From Ricordea florida (lineage: Eukaryota; Cnidaria; Anthozoa; Corallimorpharia; Ricordeidae), in assembly GCA_949710005.1 (NCBI GenBank), contig OX453280.1:12760605-12824604 (forward strand): DNA of 64,000 nt, given 5' to 3'. A model generated the notes under the pieces. That model was not told the DNA's origin. It saw only the letters and a list, made by a program, of their open reading frames with translations, and searched no databases. Shown here one piece after another: positions 12,301 to 26,179 of this stretch. Each line of letters starts with the position of its first letter. Position 1 is the stretch's first letter. Made by a program: the position numbers and the translations under genes.

Positions 12301-15300
12301 TTCACTGCTACACTGTAAATTAACTATTTATGTTTGTATCCCTCTCTTTGTGAGCCAGTGCATGCATTTTCAAAATCTTAGAGAAATCAGTTTCACCTGT
12401 GAAACTGTCATTATGACTGTCATTATGTAGCCTGTACAGCGTGTAAAGCCCTCATCAATGAAAAACATATGCTTTATACAGAGAATTGTTACATCTGCAT
12501 ATGCTTCCCATGAAGGAAATAAATGTCACTTTGTGTGAGACGTGGGGGTGCTGGTGTTTTCATGGAACTGTAAAGGAGCTCAGCTTGTGGGCAGTTTTTG
12601 TTCCTTTTTTGCAGTAATTTTTATTTTAAATAAAGGGTTAGTTGCATCCCTTTGCTTCACTCCATTTTAAACTTCAATTTATTCACTTGTGGAGAAATGC
12701 ATAAAACTACATATGTACAGACCAGCCCTAAGTAAGTTAATGCTGGCAATCCCATTCAATCTATGTCAAGTGGCCACCTCTATGAAATTTATGGTCACAT
12801 TAGCCTTCACTCATCTAAAGTATGATTTGGCTACTGTTTCTGACTGCAATTACTGATATCATTTTAGGCATTTGCTTTCATCCTATTTTATTTGAAGAGA
12901 AAGCAGCACCCTACTTCATTATTTTACATACTGTACACATCAAAAACATTTACCACTGTTTTATGTAAAGACCATTTCTTACAAGTAAAGTGCCCACTGC
13001 TACTGTTCCTCTGGTAAGTCCTTATTTTCTATTAAAGGCTCCATTGTTCTTTTTGAGCTTTCACTATACATTTAATGTCCAAAGAAAAGTGTTAATGGCC
13101 AGTACAATTTACAATTTTTAACTTGACATTTAGATTACAATTACTTTAGAATTTATATTATTGTTTTCATGAGCCCTTTAAATTGAACTTAATTCTCAAG
13201 AACAGAACAATTTCTGTAAATTTAGCTGTTAGAATATTGGTACTTACCCTAACAAAATGCTTCCTTGCCTTCGCTGGATTACTTCACACTAGAATTTGGA
13301 CAAAAAACAGTTGGGCATCTTTTACAAATGTTAATCTTCAACTTTAAGGTTAGCTTTTGAATTTTATTAAGGTAACCGTATACCTTCGTGAGTGTCCTTC
13401 GCGAAAAAAATCATCTGCGCGCTGCTTAAAACGCAGCAACCACAAACTATATATCAATAAAAAGCTAATTAAACGCACTATCTGCCAAAAATTATTTCGC
13501 TTTTATTTTTTCAAACCGCAAGGAGAGTGCGTCCCACAAGCACAAAACGGCTGACGTCTCTTTGAGCGAATTTATCGTGTATGGAATTTGACCGCAGAAT
13601 CTAAACTTCTGCATTATATAAATCACAAGGCACTAATCTTCAACACCGTGTGAGGCTTTTTTGATATTCCCATTGGTTGCTTCGCAATTTTTCTGTCAAT
13701 TTTGATGATCAAAAATTTACCGATACCTTTCACAACAATGGCCATTGTGGGAGATCAATTTTAAAAAACGGAAATCCCTGACACGGTTTTGATGATTGAT
13801 GCCTTGTGAATGATATAATGCAGTAGTTTTGTTTATGTGGTTGAGTTTGATACCCGATAAATTCGCTCAAAGGGACGTCGGTCGTTTCGCGCTTTTAGGT
13901 TGCGCTCGCCTTACTATTAAGAACAATTGAAGCGAAACAATTTTTATCAAATAGAGCATTCTATAACCTTGACATTGATATATAATTTGTAGTGGTTGTA
14001 TTTAAGACAGCGCGGTAATAATTTTTTGGCTAAAGACACCTGCGAAGGTTTACGGTAACCTTAATATCTTAATAGTAGATTGACAGTTTTGCCAAACCAG
14101 AAATATTCTCAGCATTACTTTTTCGATCGCAAGATTTAATTGCATGATTATTCATGAAGTCTTTTGTAGGCGCAGCATCAAAGAAGAAGCTTAGTACCAT
14201 GAGTACTTTGTTTTAGATCTGCTGTGCTGAATTATCATGTTGACTTGAAAGACTCTTGTGCTAACTTGCCTTCATGCAACAGGCTCTTTCAACAGTAAAA
14301 TTTTAATGTCATTCTTGAAGTCATTAAGGGGAATAATGTCAATTAAGAAATAAGTTCAGTATGCTATGAGCAGTTTTTGAATTGCTGAATTTACCACTTG
14401 GACACATTGTGTTAATTTTACCTTGACAAGACAAGACAAGTCATTATCATAATATTGCCTGTACAATTTCTTGGCACACAGTTAGCCAAAAAAACGCTAG
14501 TCATGGCGTGCCAAATTAATTCTATTAATCAGATATCGCAAGTAACAAGTAAAAAGCAAAGAAAAAGAGGAGAAAAATATGTGTAAGTCAAAGCAACAGG
14601 GACTAATCTATTGATTGCAAGCTTTGAAAGAAGCTTAACTTTAGAATGACACAATTTTATTTCACGTTTTATCATCATTGCATCAAGGTAATCATCGTTG
14701 TCTTTTAATATGTCAAAGATTGCCTTGAGAAATACTGAAAGCACAAGCTCTTTTGACAGTAGAACTGAAATGTTGTTCTTGATGTCTTTAAAAGGAACAG
14801 TGTCAACTTGAAGAAATATGTTTAGTAGTAGATGATGAGCAGTTTGTGATTTGCTGAATTTGCCACTTGAACAAATTGTGTTTGCCTTGAGAATATGGTA
14901 AGCATTACTTTCTGACAACAAGACTTAAATGTTAGTCTTGAAGTGTTTCAGAGAAATAGTATTAATTAACAAGTGGGCTTTGTGCTATAGACAGTTTGTA
15001 TTAGATCTGCGATCTGCAAAGTTACGGTCACTTGGAGTTAAACAGATACATTTTGTTACCTTGTGTTGAGAAATACTATGTATTTCAGCTTTTAGCTGCA
15101 CATCTACAGTATCATTTTTTAATTCTTTTAGAGCAAGAGAATAAAAAAATATTTTTCATGCTATGAGCAGTTTGTACTAAACCTGCTGCCTCGTTGATCA
15201 AAACCACTTGGAGTTAAAAGATACATGTTGCTTTGCCTTGCAAAATACCCTATGCAAATTAGCTATTTGATGGAAAAATATTAAAATTAATGGTATTTGC

Positions 15301-18300
15301 TATTTCTGTTGGTTCAAGAAAGGGGCTTAGTATTTTAAACAGTTTGTTTTAGATCTGTCTTGTTAATGGGAAGCAAAGTAGGACCAGAAGATGGCCTTAG
15401 TGCTACTGTATCAGCCATTTCTATAAGATCTGCCTTGCTGAAGTTTTAACTTAATAGTCACATTTAGTTTCCTTATTTTGAGAAATCACTTTTTCCTGCA
15501 ACCCTTATTGAAATGGGCTTTGAAGTACTGTAAGAAGTTTGCTTCATAATTGCATCTGCCTTTTTGAATTGTCAGTTACACTTGAAGATTTTAAGGGAGT
15601 TTAAGTTTTAGAGCATTTCCTATCCAAAGCGTCTATTGCAAATGTTTGAGACACTAAAGAAAGATCTTTGCCTGGAAAAAATGCCAGAGAATTTCTAAAA
15701 ATCCAAAAGAGGTTATGGCTTAACATGGAGAAACTTGAGTACATGTTGGTGCGAGTGGGAGGAAAATTCCACTTTAAATGTGTTATTCTTTCCTTCTCAA
15801 ATACCAATATCAAATTGCAATATGGAGCTTCTGTACCACTTACATGGGAAGACCTGTCAGTATACGGTTGTGGCAGATGCATGGTAAACAAAATTCAAAA
15901 TTAGGAAATTCTGTCGGGGATAGTTATTTGCCATTTGCAGTACCCACTCATGTATGCATGGAGAATCTACAATCAAGAGAATTGTATTATAGATGACTTT
16001 GAAGGAAATAGGACTTGAAATTCCATTGGTTTATTGTCAGAAAAACTAGACCCCCTTTTCATACATGCTGTTGCTCTTCGAACATTTACTAGGACTTCCA
16101 GTAGACTCTTGTTCCATTTACTTTTCAGCCACAATTTTTCTGAAAATTTCTGCAAGTAGTAAACCACTAGAGGCTCTCTTAAAACTAACTTGTTTGGTTT
16201 TTGCTGGACTGTAGATGGGGCTTACCCAAGTGGTTCACAATCTGACCCGGATTTCCGTCAAGCTGTTGGACCCACAGCTCATCATTTTCCTGGTAAGTTT
16301 TAGAAAATAGTTTGTATCATTTTCTGTGTATAATTTATATATTTGTTTTGAAATGTTTTTGAGTGGTATACCATGGAATGTCCCGCAAGTCATGTGTTTT
16401 CTTGGTATACACATGGGTTCAGGTGAGGGTGTCTGCAAAGCAAATACAAGTGAAGAGTGGGATAATCCATGGTATACCACAAGAAAGCATTGCATAACTC
16501 TCTTATATCATGCCATAGAAAATACAAACAACAGTTGAACGAATATGCCAAGAATCGCAACTCACAATGGGAAGGTTGGATGTGATACCGTTGATTTTCA
16601 CTGATTGACAGGAAGGTTAGGTGGAATACAGACGATTAGTACATAATTATACAAACCTCTTGGTATTTTGAGCAACCTGATTGGCTCTCCACCTTGGGAT
16701 ATCCTACACTATCCACCTCCTAAGAGGTCAATAACACAGGGGCTCCGGGGTAATCCTTGTGCCAGTGAGTGTTAAAAAAATATCTATCTTTGTCGTATGA
16801 ATTATGCTTCAATAATTGAACTTTTTAGCCAGTTACAAGTTTTATCCTTGGTAATACTGTTCCTATTGAGTTAATGTTTATTACTCAGAAAATCAGCAGA
16901 AGTACAGCAGTTTCATCTCCAGACAATATCTGATTGTTTAACATGTGACGTCCTGTGGTTCACACAGACTGATTATAATGTTATGGTTGCCAATTCTTGT
17001 GACCTTCCGCCTTCCCAAAAAAAGGTGTGGCTTCAGCATTAATGCTGGCTTGTTAAACCTACAAATGCTGTACTGTGAAATGTTACCAAAAACCATGCAG
17101 GTGGATAAGCTCCACAGGAACAAAACACCAGACCGATTAGCAACATTATCCACATGCTGTGGTTTCAAGAATCATATTGAGAAGTGCATTTGATGGTAAT
17201 ACTGAACCAGTATTTAAGGTTACACAATACCTTCGCGGGTGTCCTTGGGAAAAAAATTCGTACGCGCGTTGTTTTAAAGTAAACTACCACAAACTATATA
17301 TCAATAGAAAGGTAAAGAACTGTAGAATTCGAAAAAAAATATCTGTTGTTTGGCAGAGCCATTATTGAGAAGAAAGAAGCCAATAAACCGAAAACGACCG
17401 AGTGTCATTCCGCCGAATTAATCGGGTATCAAACGCAGCCACTACTGCAAAAGAACTGCACAATGTAAATCAGCAAACATCAATCTCTAAAAGGGTGTCA
17501 GGCTTTTTCGTAATTCTTATTGGTTATTTTTTAATAGACCCGTAAATTTGTAGTAGCGAATAATTTGCCGACCCCTTTGCGTTCGCGGCCGTAAAATGAG
17601 AAATATCTAAATTAAAGCTAATCCCGACACCATTTTGTTCCTCGATGCTTAATGAATGTTCTGGCCAAATTTCATAATTATCCGTCCGTTCTACATACCC
17701 TATTAATTCATTTAAAGACAAGGTATTCTGGTGAAAAAAGATTGCGAGTTATCGCCATTTGAAGATTTGTAAACATGTCACGCCTTTACCAGAGATGTAT
17801 GTCAACAGGATATACCGCCAGCCAATGAAATGATGGCTTCCTGACCCCACACAGCGAGCAATACGATCTTCGCTCATCTTCGCGGGAATTTCAGTCACGT
17901 TCTCCGTGTTAAAGTTCAGCGTGCCGTTGAAATGGGGAAAACTAAGAGAAATAAGCGGGCAGAAACTTTTGTGGCCAGCCTTCAGTGGCTTTAAACATAT
18001 CTTGTTTGCCTTCTGGGTACCTTTCATCGTAGGAGTGTTTTGCCTTGACCATAATGAGTTTTTGGGAAACTCTTAGCCCGTTAGCTCTGCTTCCATGAAT
18101 CCATTCAAGGATTATGTTGTCAAGATCACTATCCACAGTCTTTAGTCCCCCCTCTATCTAGTTTTTTTCTTCCCTGGCCTTTGTGTTTTTCTTTCAGATA
18201 CCCTTTCTGCATGCTCTATTGCCTCAAGTTTAAAGGACATGTCATAGTTTCGTTTTTTGAACATCGGGAACATCAAAGAGCGCTATCCTCACTTTGAATT

Positions 18301-20920
18301 GGAAATTGAGCAAGATGTAACTTGCACACTAGTGTTAATTAAGCAAGAACGCAAATGAACAGGGGGCGTTTGTTAGAGAGGGGTGTTTAATGCAAATTTG
18401 TCAGCTTAGAGGGGCGTTAATTAGATAGTAGGCATTCATCAGAGAGGGAGCATTTGTTAGATCATTTACAGTATCAGACAGTTTGCAATACACTTTCAAG
18501 AACCTAAACTGTTTAATTCTTTTAATAGACAAATTTTCTTTTAATAGAGAAATACTGACAGTTTTTCTAAACTGACTTCCCCTTATTTTGTTTGTTTGTT
18601 GGTTTGTGTTCTTTGCATTTGAACCTAAATGTATGTATAAATTAAATAAGACATGCCTGTAATTATAATTTCATAGTTGTCTTTTTGAGGTGCCTATAGC
18701 CCTAATAAACCTGAATGGTTTCTACGTGTATATGGGCATCCTTACCATATGCTTTTCTTTTATTGGTTATTTAATATCTCTTGTAGTTTAATATACCGGT
18801 ATACTTATTTTGTGATCTTAAATAACAAATGTGGCAAGATAAACTGAAACGGAAACTGTAATTTGATGCAATTTCAGGAAATTAATTGCTAAATTTTGTA
18901 TGAAAATGCCTAACCTGGAGCATAAGCGGGCAGAACTTGTCTTGTAGGTTCAAACAGCCATCCTAAAGTATTTGTTTTTGTGTGAAATATCATTCTTGAA
19001 GCCCATGGTCACCTGTGAACACACACAGTACAATATGTTGCTTTAAAATGGAGAGGACATGTGGTTTTGCTGCTGGTTAAGTAGAAATGTTAACTTAAAA
19101 TTAGTTTGGTAACCTAGCATTTCTACAGACAGCAACCTCGCACTGCAGTTTAAGCCCAATGAAATGTTGAATTAATGCTATCGTATCGCAGTGTACCATA
19201 AATGAGTTGGTTTTGGCACCTTCACAGCCAAACGTGGAAAAAGGAAATCTGAGTTCTCCCATTATTGGAGTCAAACCTATGCCAGCTTGGATGCATGCTC
19301 TGCCACTGAGCTATAGGAAACTTCTGGAAGCAAGGCCATCAAGCTACAGCTGTAGGTTCATAGCACAAATATCCTTCATACTGCTAGGATTTGAATATCA
19401 AAGCAGTGAAAGGTTTTAAGATGAAGATGAACATTGGGAAATTTGAGTCTGGAAAATGTGTAAAAGATGTATTTTTTTGGCACTATCACCAGGCCTTCTG
19501 ATAGGGTGCGATAAAAAGATGCAAATTATGCGAAATTTGCAGGGCAGATTATGCGATTACAGAGGCCAATTATACGATAAATAATGAAGATTGTGCGGTT
19601 TTTTTCTGAGCAATTTTAAGCTTGTTTTATAAGGTTTCAGGATAAGAAAAACACTTTTTTGCTGCTCTTAAGACATTTTGAATGTGTTTCTGCTTTATAT
19701 GAAACAATTTTATTGTGTAAAACACAAAGCTAAACTCAACCTTGTTCCCAGGGTCCTCTCCCACTCGGCCCCCGAGTAGGAGAGAACCCTGGGAATGAGG
19801 TGGAGCTAAACTGAAACACGATGCTGACGTCTCTTGACACATGTGCAGTGCAAACCTAACATTGTCTGTGATAAAAAAAATAATGTAAGAATACTCAACG
19901 CATCAGCAAAATATTCCTAGCTAGCACTGCCTTACGTTGCGGAGTATATTCCCCTTTCAAGTGATTTTTTAGACTAAGTAGAACCTGAGATAAATAAAAG
20001 TTTTAGTGATCTGTTCAATTCATAGCGCCGCATAATTAGTTCAAGGCGATAAAAATATAATTGTCGGCACGCATGTAAACAAAACACTGATAAGGATCAA
20101 CAGCCCAGGATCGGGGTAATGGGCTCTTGCAAGGATAGAAATAATACCAAAATACTCGATGCATCCCGTTTCAAGCAATTTCTAAGACCCGGAAGATCCC
20201 GAGATATTGTTTCTTGAGGAAATTGCGAACCGAATTTTACAAGTTCTCAATTCTCAATAGTTTTCAGTGGTAATGAAAACTTGCTAATAGCATGCTGAAA
20301 AGTATTTTGTTAAGCAAAAAACAAGGAATAAAGTTTTCTTCGATTCTAATACGATACGATAAGTGTTTCCACGAGTCAATTACGAGAAATGCGAGTTCAA
20401 TTAAAAAATGCCTGAAAGGCTCAGAGCAATTTTCAAAGCGCTCCATCGCTTCAAATTTTGTGAGTTCTCTAACTGTTTTGCATAACTTTCTTTTGTTTTT
20501 GTGTGCGAGTTATCTGCAAGTGCGTGTTCTGACGATTCCCTTTTTCCTTTTGGCAAAAATCACCCGTGGGGGTAGTCCGCCGTGCGGGTAAACGGCCGGA
20601 AATTACAGCCATTCAGATTGGCTAATCTGAACAAGGGGCGTGTTTGTGTTACACCAATAGGCGACTCTTTAAGAATGAGACTCATACCAGGTCCTTGACA
20701 TTCAAAATAACGCCTTAACTTCGAATGAATACGAAATCGAAGGTGAAAGAGTCTTGTTAGCCTTTTTCCAAGGTAAATCATCTTGAAAATGGCGTATTTT
20801 TGCAGGAATTCCAAAGAAACTTGTTGATTCATGCTTTATTTTATGAACATTGTGCGTTATTTTTTGAATTATGCGATTTTTCGTGAATTGTGCGATCGGA
20901 TGCGATTTGAGGTCGATTGT

Positions 20921-20956
<36 letters not shown>

Positions 20957-23900
20957 TATCACAGGCAACCTCGTTCCCAGGGTCTCTCCTCTTCCTGCCC
21001 CCTGGAGCAAGAGAGAGAGACCCTGGAAAACGCTGGTCATGTGTCTCCCAGTATAAAATATTCCCCAGGCAGGTTCCCTTGTTTTTGGAAGGTTTGTCGC
21101 CTCAAATTTTTGTAAACACCATGTTTTATAGTAGTCTTCACTTTGCGATCATAAGCAGCAGCTACTGGAATATAAATCTCAAACCTAAACAAGTCTTGTG
21201 CTTGGAGGCAATTTACTCTTGAAGAGATTCCATTGGTGTACTGCCAACAGAATACAGAAAATCTATCATCTTCCATCTTTTACCCCGGGCTTTTCTTGGA
21301 CAAAATCAACTCTTGATCGACGTGTCAGACAGGCTCGCCAATCCATCCTGTAAGCAAAACAGGTAGGCCTAACTTTTCCAACGTGTCTACTTCAACACAA
21401 TCTGGTTCACTTCAAGGTAAATTCAGAAATCAATAGACAGAAAACTTTTCATTGTAAAGGCTTGTGGTGTATTGTATATAATATAATGTTTATTACATTT
21501 TCTACACGACTTAATCTTTTCAAACCCTTTAATGACTTTCTTACATTGTAATCTTGATGGTTCTCCGTCATGGCAGGCACCTCCATATCTACAAGTAAAC
21601 GTTGACATACGTCTTGACCGTCCCAATACTTTTCCAACTCTATTCCTGTTAGTACTAACAGTTAAATCAGTAGAAAAGTCCTCCATGCGATGTTTCTTAT
21701 CCTGGTTGGCCACAGAAGTTCTTTGGTTTTACATCATGAATTCTTAAATTTATTCTGTTTTCAGTAGTAGTTTTGTTCAATAACAAGTGCTCATTTCGCT
21801 CATATAAGTTCTCATTCGAGTGCTCATTTTGCTCTATGAGTTCTCATGAAAGCTTACTACTTTAGCAAGAGATTTCCTCATCTTCAGATCACTTTTGAGC
21901 CAACTGAAATTCATATACTGCCTGTAATCTTGGGGGTGGTCAACGTCAGAAGGGCGAATAGTTATCTTCTCGTCATGTTTAGCACCTGCCCGAGTCAAAG
22001 GCTCATGAAATTCAGTCTCCAAGTTGGCCATTGTCCTAATGGGAGACATTCAAACTCCTTTTGATTTTAGTAAGACTGCTAATCGTCCTGTTAAGCTACA
22101 AAATCACTACAAACTTTGGCACCGGTATGATACACTTTCAGCGTGGACTTTGATCAGTAGACATTGGTGACGACAATTGTCGTCTTCGTATCAGTGCTCC
22201 CGAGTTTTATCCGACTAATTATGAACTGTGTTTACACTGGAGTGAGTGATTGAGTGAGTGTCAATTTGCATATCGGAGTCCCCACAAAAACTCGCAAATA
22301 CGCTTCATGTATCCTTGAGTTAAAAACATGGCATTTCCGGTTGGCTGCTTTTGGCCGCTGTGGTAGTGAAGAGGTTAAATAATTACTAAATGTGACAACA
22401 ACAAACTCACTGTCAACAAAAGTCAGTTGTGATTTCTTTTGCAAAATGCACAAGGTAAAAAAGTTCACTTGGAAACTAAATGTAAGCATTGCTAATAAGA
22501 AACGAAAACTAAGTTTCTACTGGGCTGTTTATCCCCAAAATTAATTCTATGGCGGCTTAGAATGACCAAAGACTCATTTAATTTCGAGCTTTTAAGGTAT
22601 TCCTGGAGGCTATTTTAGGCATTTTTGTTTGATATCATTTGTAGAGATTTTCTAAGATATATGTACGCAAAGTCTGCCATATTAACACCATTGAATAATC
22701 ATTTCAAGTACCTTCTGACAAAATTGTTTTTTCTTAAAAAGAATGTAAATTATTTCTGGAATTTGACGTATATGTGGGCGTGGTCGTAACCATGTCACAT
22801 CACACTTTCTTTAAAATCTTGAGTAAAATTTATCCATTGAGCATAACCTTTGGCCAAACGATGCACATCAATATTCTCTACATTGCCATGGCAGTGCGTC
22901 AAAATTAAGAAAAACCAGAATATTTTAAGGCGCATAATCTGATATCTCTTGTCTGTGAATTTCGTGGAGCCACCACCATTCATATATCTGAGAAGAACTG
23001 ATGCGCTGCCAAGGAAATATTCGTATATATGTTTATTTCATATCCTCCAAGTTTCAAGTCTTTTTGCCAAAACCACACAAAGAAGTTACAACTGGTAAGG
23101 CTCTCCTCAAAATTTGTAGGCCATTTACGTCCAAAAATTATCCGCAAATTGAAGAGAAATCGATTAGGAGACCAAACACTGTGCTGTATTTGATGGCAGC
23201 CATCTTGCCTGAGTCTTTAATAATCGTTTGCAGCGGTAAAACGCAAAATAGAGCCCCATATTTGGCCTTTTACGCCCTTCGCGTGCCCCTATTTTTCCCG
23301 CGAAACCAATCAGATGCAGGGATAGTAAACATTGACACCTCACCATAGCAACAGGACCTCGAATTTCAGTGTTGACAGCCCGAAACCCCATGTAGCAACA
23401 AAAAGTATTGTGCAAAGGAGGAGAACGTATATTACGAAGATTCTGCAATGCCCAAAACGAAAATGTCTATAAGCAGGAAAAAAGCATCAGAAAAGGCTCA
23501 CGAAGCCCGAGGTTATGGTTCGAAAGGGAGAATCCGTTTAGATTTTGAAAAGTTGAGAACGAAGGATGGACAATTGAAGAACGGCAAACGACATGGAGCT
23601 CAACAGTCTGATTCGTAAAGAATCGAAACCTAGCGGTCGTGCCGAAGCAACTATGATTACAGACAACGAATTACTTCAATACCTCAGACCAAATACACCT
23701 GGTGACGAGGATGTCTGTTATCCAGTACCAAAAACACCTTCGTACTGTCCACTTTCGGACACCGAAGAAAACATGTCAGAGGACAAACTAAATGATGCCA
23801 CCGAGGATTCACCTCCACCATCGCAACCCAGACCACTGACTCGTAACACCAATGAAAACAATTGCAAAATGTAAATAGGCAGAGTCGTTTTGAGTCGCAA

Positions 23901-26084
23901 TCGGCGTCAAACATTGTAAACATCGACAATGTAAAACTAGCTGAATTGGAGAAAAGGCTCCTGGTACTCACGAATATTATGTCAACACATGTAAGCAACA
24001 CAAATAAACGTGTTGAAAGTCACAACATTGTATTCTCTGAACCATCAAATTTTTCAGAGAGGGAAATCACTTTCCTCGACACAATAGTATACAAAAGGGG
24101 TAGATTTCAAACTGACTCTATCCTGGACATCAGGACCCACTACAAGCCGACAGAAACCTTCCAATACATGCATTTCACCTCATGTCACCCTCCGGGTGTA
24201 AAACGAGGTTTTATCAAAGGCGAAGCAACACGACTCCTCAGAACAAACTCTTCACAGACTACATTTGAAGAGTGCCTCTCAAACTTCAAGCTACGCCTCA
24301 AAACGCGAGGATGCCCTTATAACTTCATTGAGAGGTCCCTAAAAGGAGTCTGCTTCGAAGACAGAAAGTTGGCACTCCAACAAAGAACTCAAATGAGAGT
24401 TTTGCCATTTGTCCCGACGTATCACCCAACAGTGCGTGACTTAAAGAAAATTTTAATGAAAAACTGGGTTGTCATACAAAACCAGCAGTTGCTGAAAAGC
24501 ATCTATACAAAGCCTTTTACAAGAGAGGCAAATCTCTTAAAGATACGCTCGTTACAGCGAAGATTTGACAGAAGGCTAAAATGAATCGCTACCACAACTC
24601 ACGAGGGGAGTCCGCGTAGGCCTGTCATTATCTTTTGTATCGAATGACATAGTTTTATGTCAGCGATCTGTCAACCAGATCATCCTTCGGGAATTCCAAA
24701 GGAAGATGATGGTGTTTTGGGCGCAGCATGGTGTCCTACTTTTCCCGCAAAATCAGCCCTAGAAACAAAAATTCGCTCGCCTATATCTCAGTAGAGTTTG
24801 GTTGTATCAACCTGAATTTTGCATGCGAGTTCATGTTGAGCTTGCCTATTAGCTGAAAAAAATTACGGCAATCCGAAAGAGTTACTTTAGCCTCCAGGAA
24901 TACCTTAAGCGTTCACGGTGCAGCTGGCGACACTTCGATGTATCTCTTGATTAATTCAAAGGACATTTGGGTCTCAGTCATGGTGTTCTTGAAAGCTTTA
25001 AAGCTGTTCACTCGCCTTTCACACAGTCTACATATCAAACGTGGCAATAGGTTTTCACAGGTTATCCCTGTGAAAAGGACCCACCATAAAGTTCTTCCGC
25101 AGCTGCGAACAGCGCTCTATTATTCTTTGCAAGCAAATTATTGGAGTGCTCGATATCTCCGACAGCCTACAGCAACTTGTGTTCACATGACTGCAAGCTG
25201 CATAAACTTTTTTGGCATCAAAATATTCGACATTTTGACCTCTTGCAAACAAAATTACCTGGCGGAGTTTCTTACTCTGAACCAGAGGTGTCATTGTTTA
25301 TGTAAATATTCACCATCCCCTGGTGGGCTAAGTATAACCAAACTCTTAAATTGCCAGGTCATCCCTCTATGTCATCTTTTGTCATCTCCCAGATTCTAGG
25401 AAACATGTGACCAGCATTTTCCAGGGTCTCTCTCTCATACTCGTAAGAGCAAAACTCTAAAGGGGTCACATATTACATGGTACAAAAGTTTCCATTGTTA
25501 GAAGTCGTGCAGGCCTGTCACTCCTTGCTATTTCCTACTCCTATCCTGGATATAAAAACACATTTTAAGCCAACTGAAACCTTTTAGTACACTCATTTTT
25601 CCTCTAGCCACCCATCGGGTGTCAAAAAGGGATTCGTGAAGGGCGAAGCTCTAAGACTTTTATGAACTAACTCTTCAAGAACAACATTTGAAGAGAACAT
25701 TTACAAATTCAAATCACGTCTCCTTGCTAGAGGTTATCCAAATCATCTGATCGAGACACTCCTTTCAGATGTCAAATTCACAGAAAGTGAATTGGTGCTA
25801 CGACAGAAAAATGAAAGCCAGAAAGAACTCCTGCCTTTTGTAACACAATATCAACCATCAGTGCCCAACCTCAAAAATGTTTTAATGGAGAAATGGCACT
25901 TGATACAAAATCAGCCTTCTCTATGGCAAATTTTCAAAGAGCCACCACTAATATCGTATAAAAGAGGAAAATCCCTAAAAGACGTACTCGTAAGAGCAAA
26001 ACTCTAAAGGGGTCACATATTACATGGTACAAAAGTTTCCATTGTTAGAAGTCGTGCAGGCCTGTCACTCCTTGCCATGTCCTA

Positions 26085-26179
<95 letters not shown>

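Larger units (their letters stand above)
22596..24904. mobile_element. 2.3-kb element with 17-bp TIRs and TTAA duplication
   Basis: GGTATTCCTGGAGGCTA (22596-22612) and TAGCCTCCAGGAATACC (24888-24904) are exact inverted termini. TTAA is at 22592-22595 and 24905-24908. The structure fits a Kolobok-type DNA transposon. No transposase is seen. Instead the element carries a small frame (23448-23618) and a Penelope-like reverse transcriptase fragment, so the latter is nested or captured. Confidence 0.7.

Noticed and set aside
15961-16170. Extra Smad4 linker exon (a plus-strand IIDDFEGN stretch like vertebrate VHDFEG)
   Set aside because: The frame stops after a few codons, there is no suitable donor, and the match is only a few residues. 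It looks like transposon-derived or chance sequence.
9595-16214. Missing Smad4 linker exon in the long second intron
   Set aside because: I looked for a phase-1 exon with conserved linker residues and found none with good splice sites; the possibility is noted in the gene entry.
24938-25399. 153-residue plus-strand protein between the TTAA element and the Penelope repeat
   Set aside because: No recognisable domain; a comparable frame exists on the other strand; probably decayed repeat DNA.
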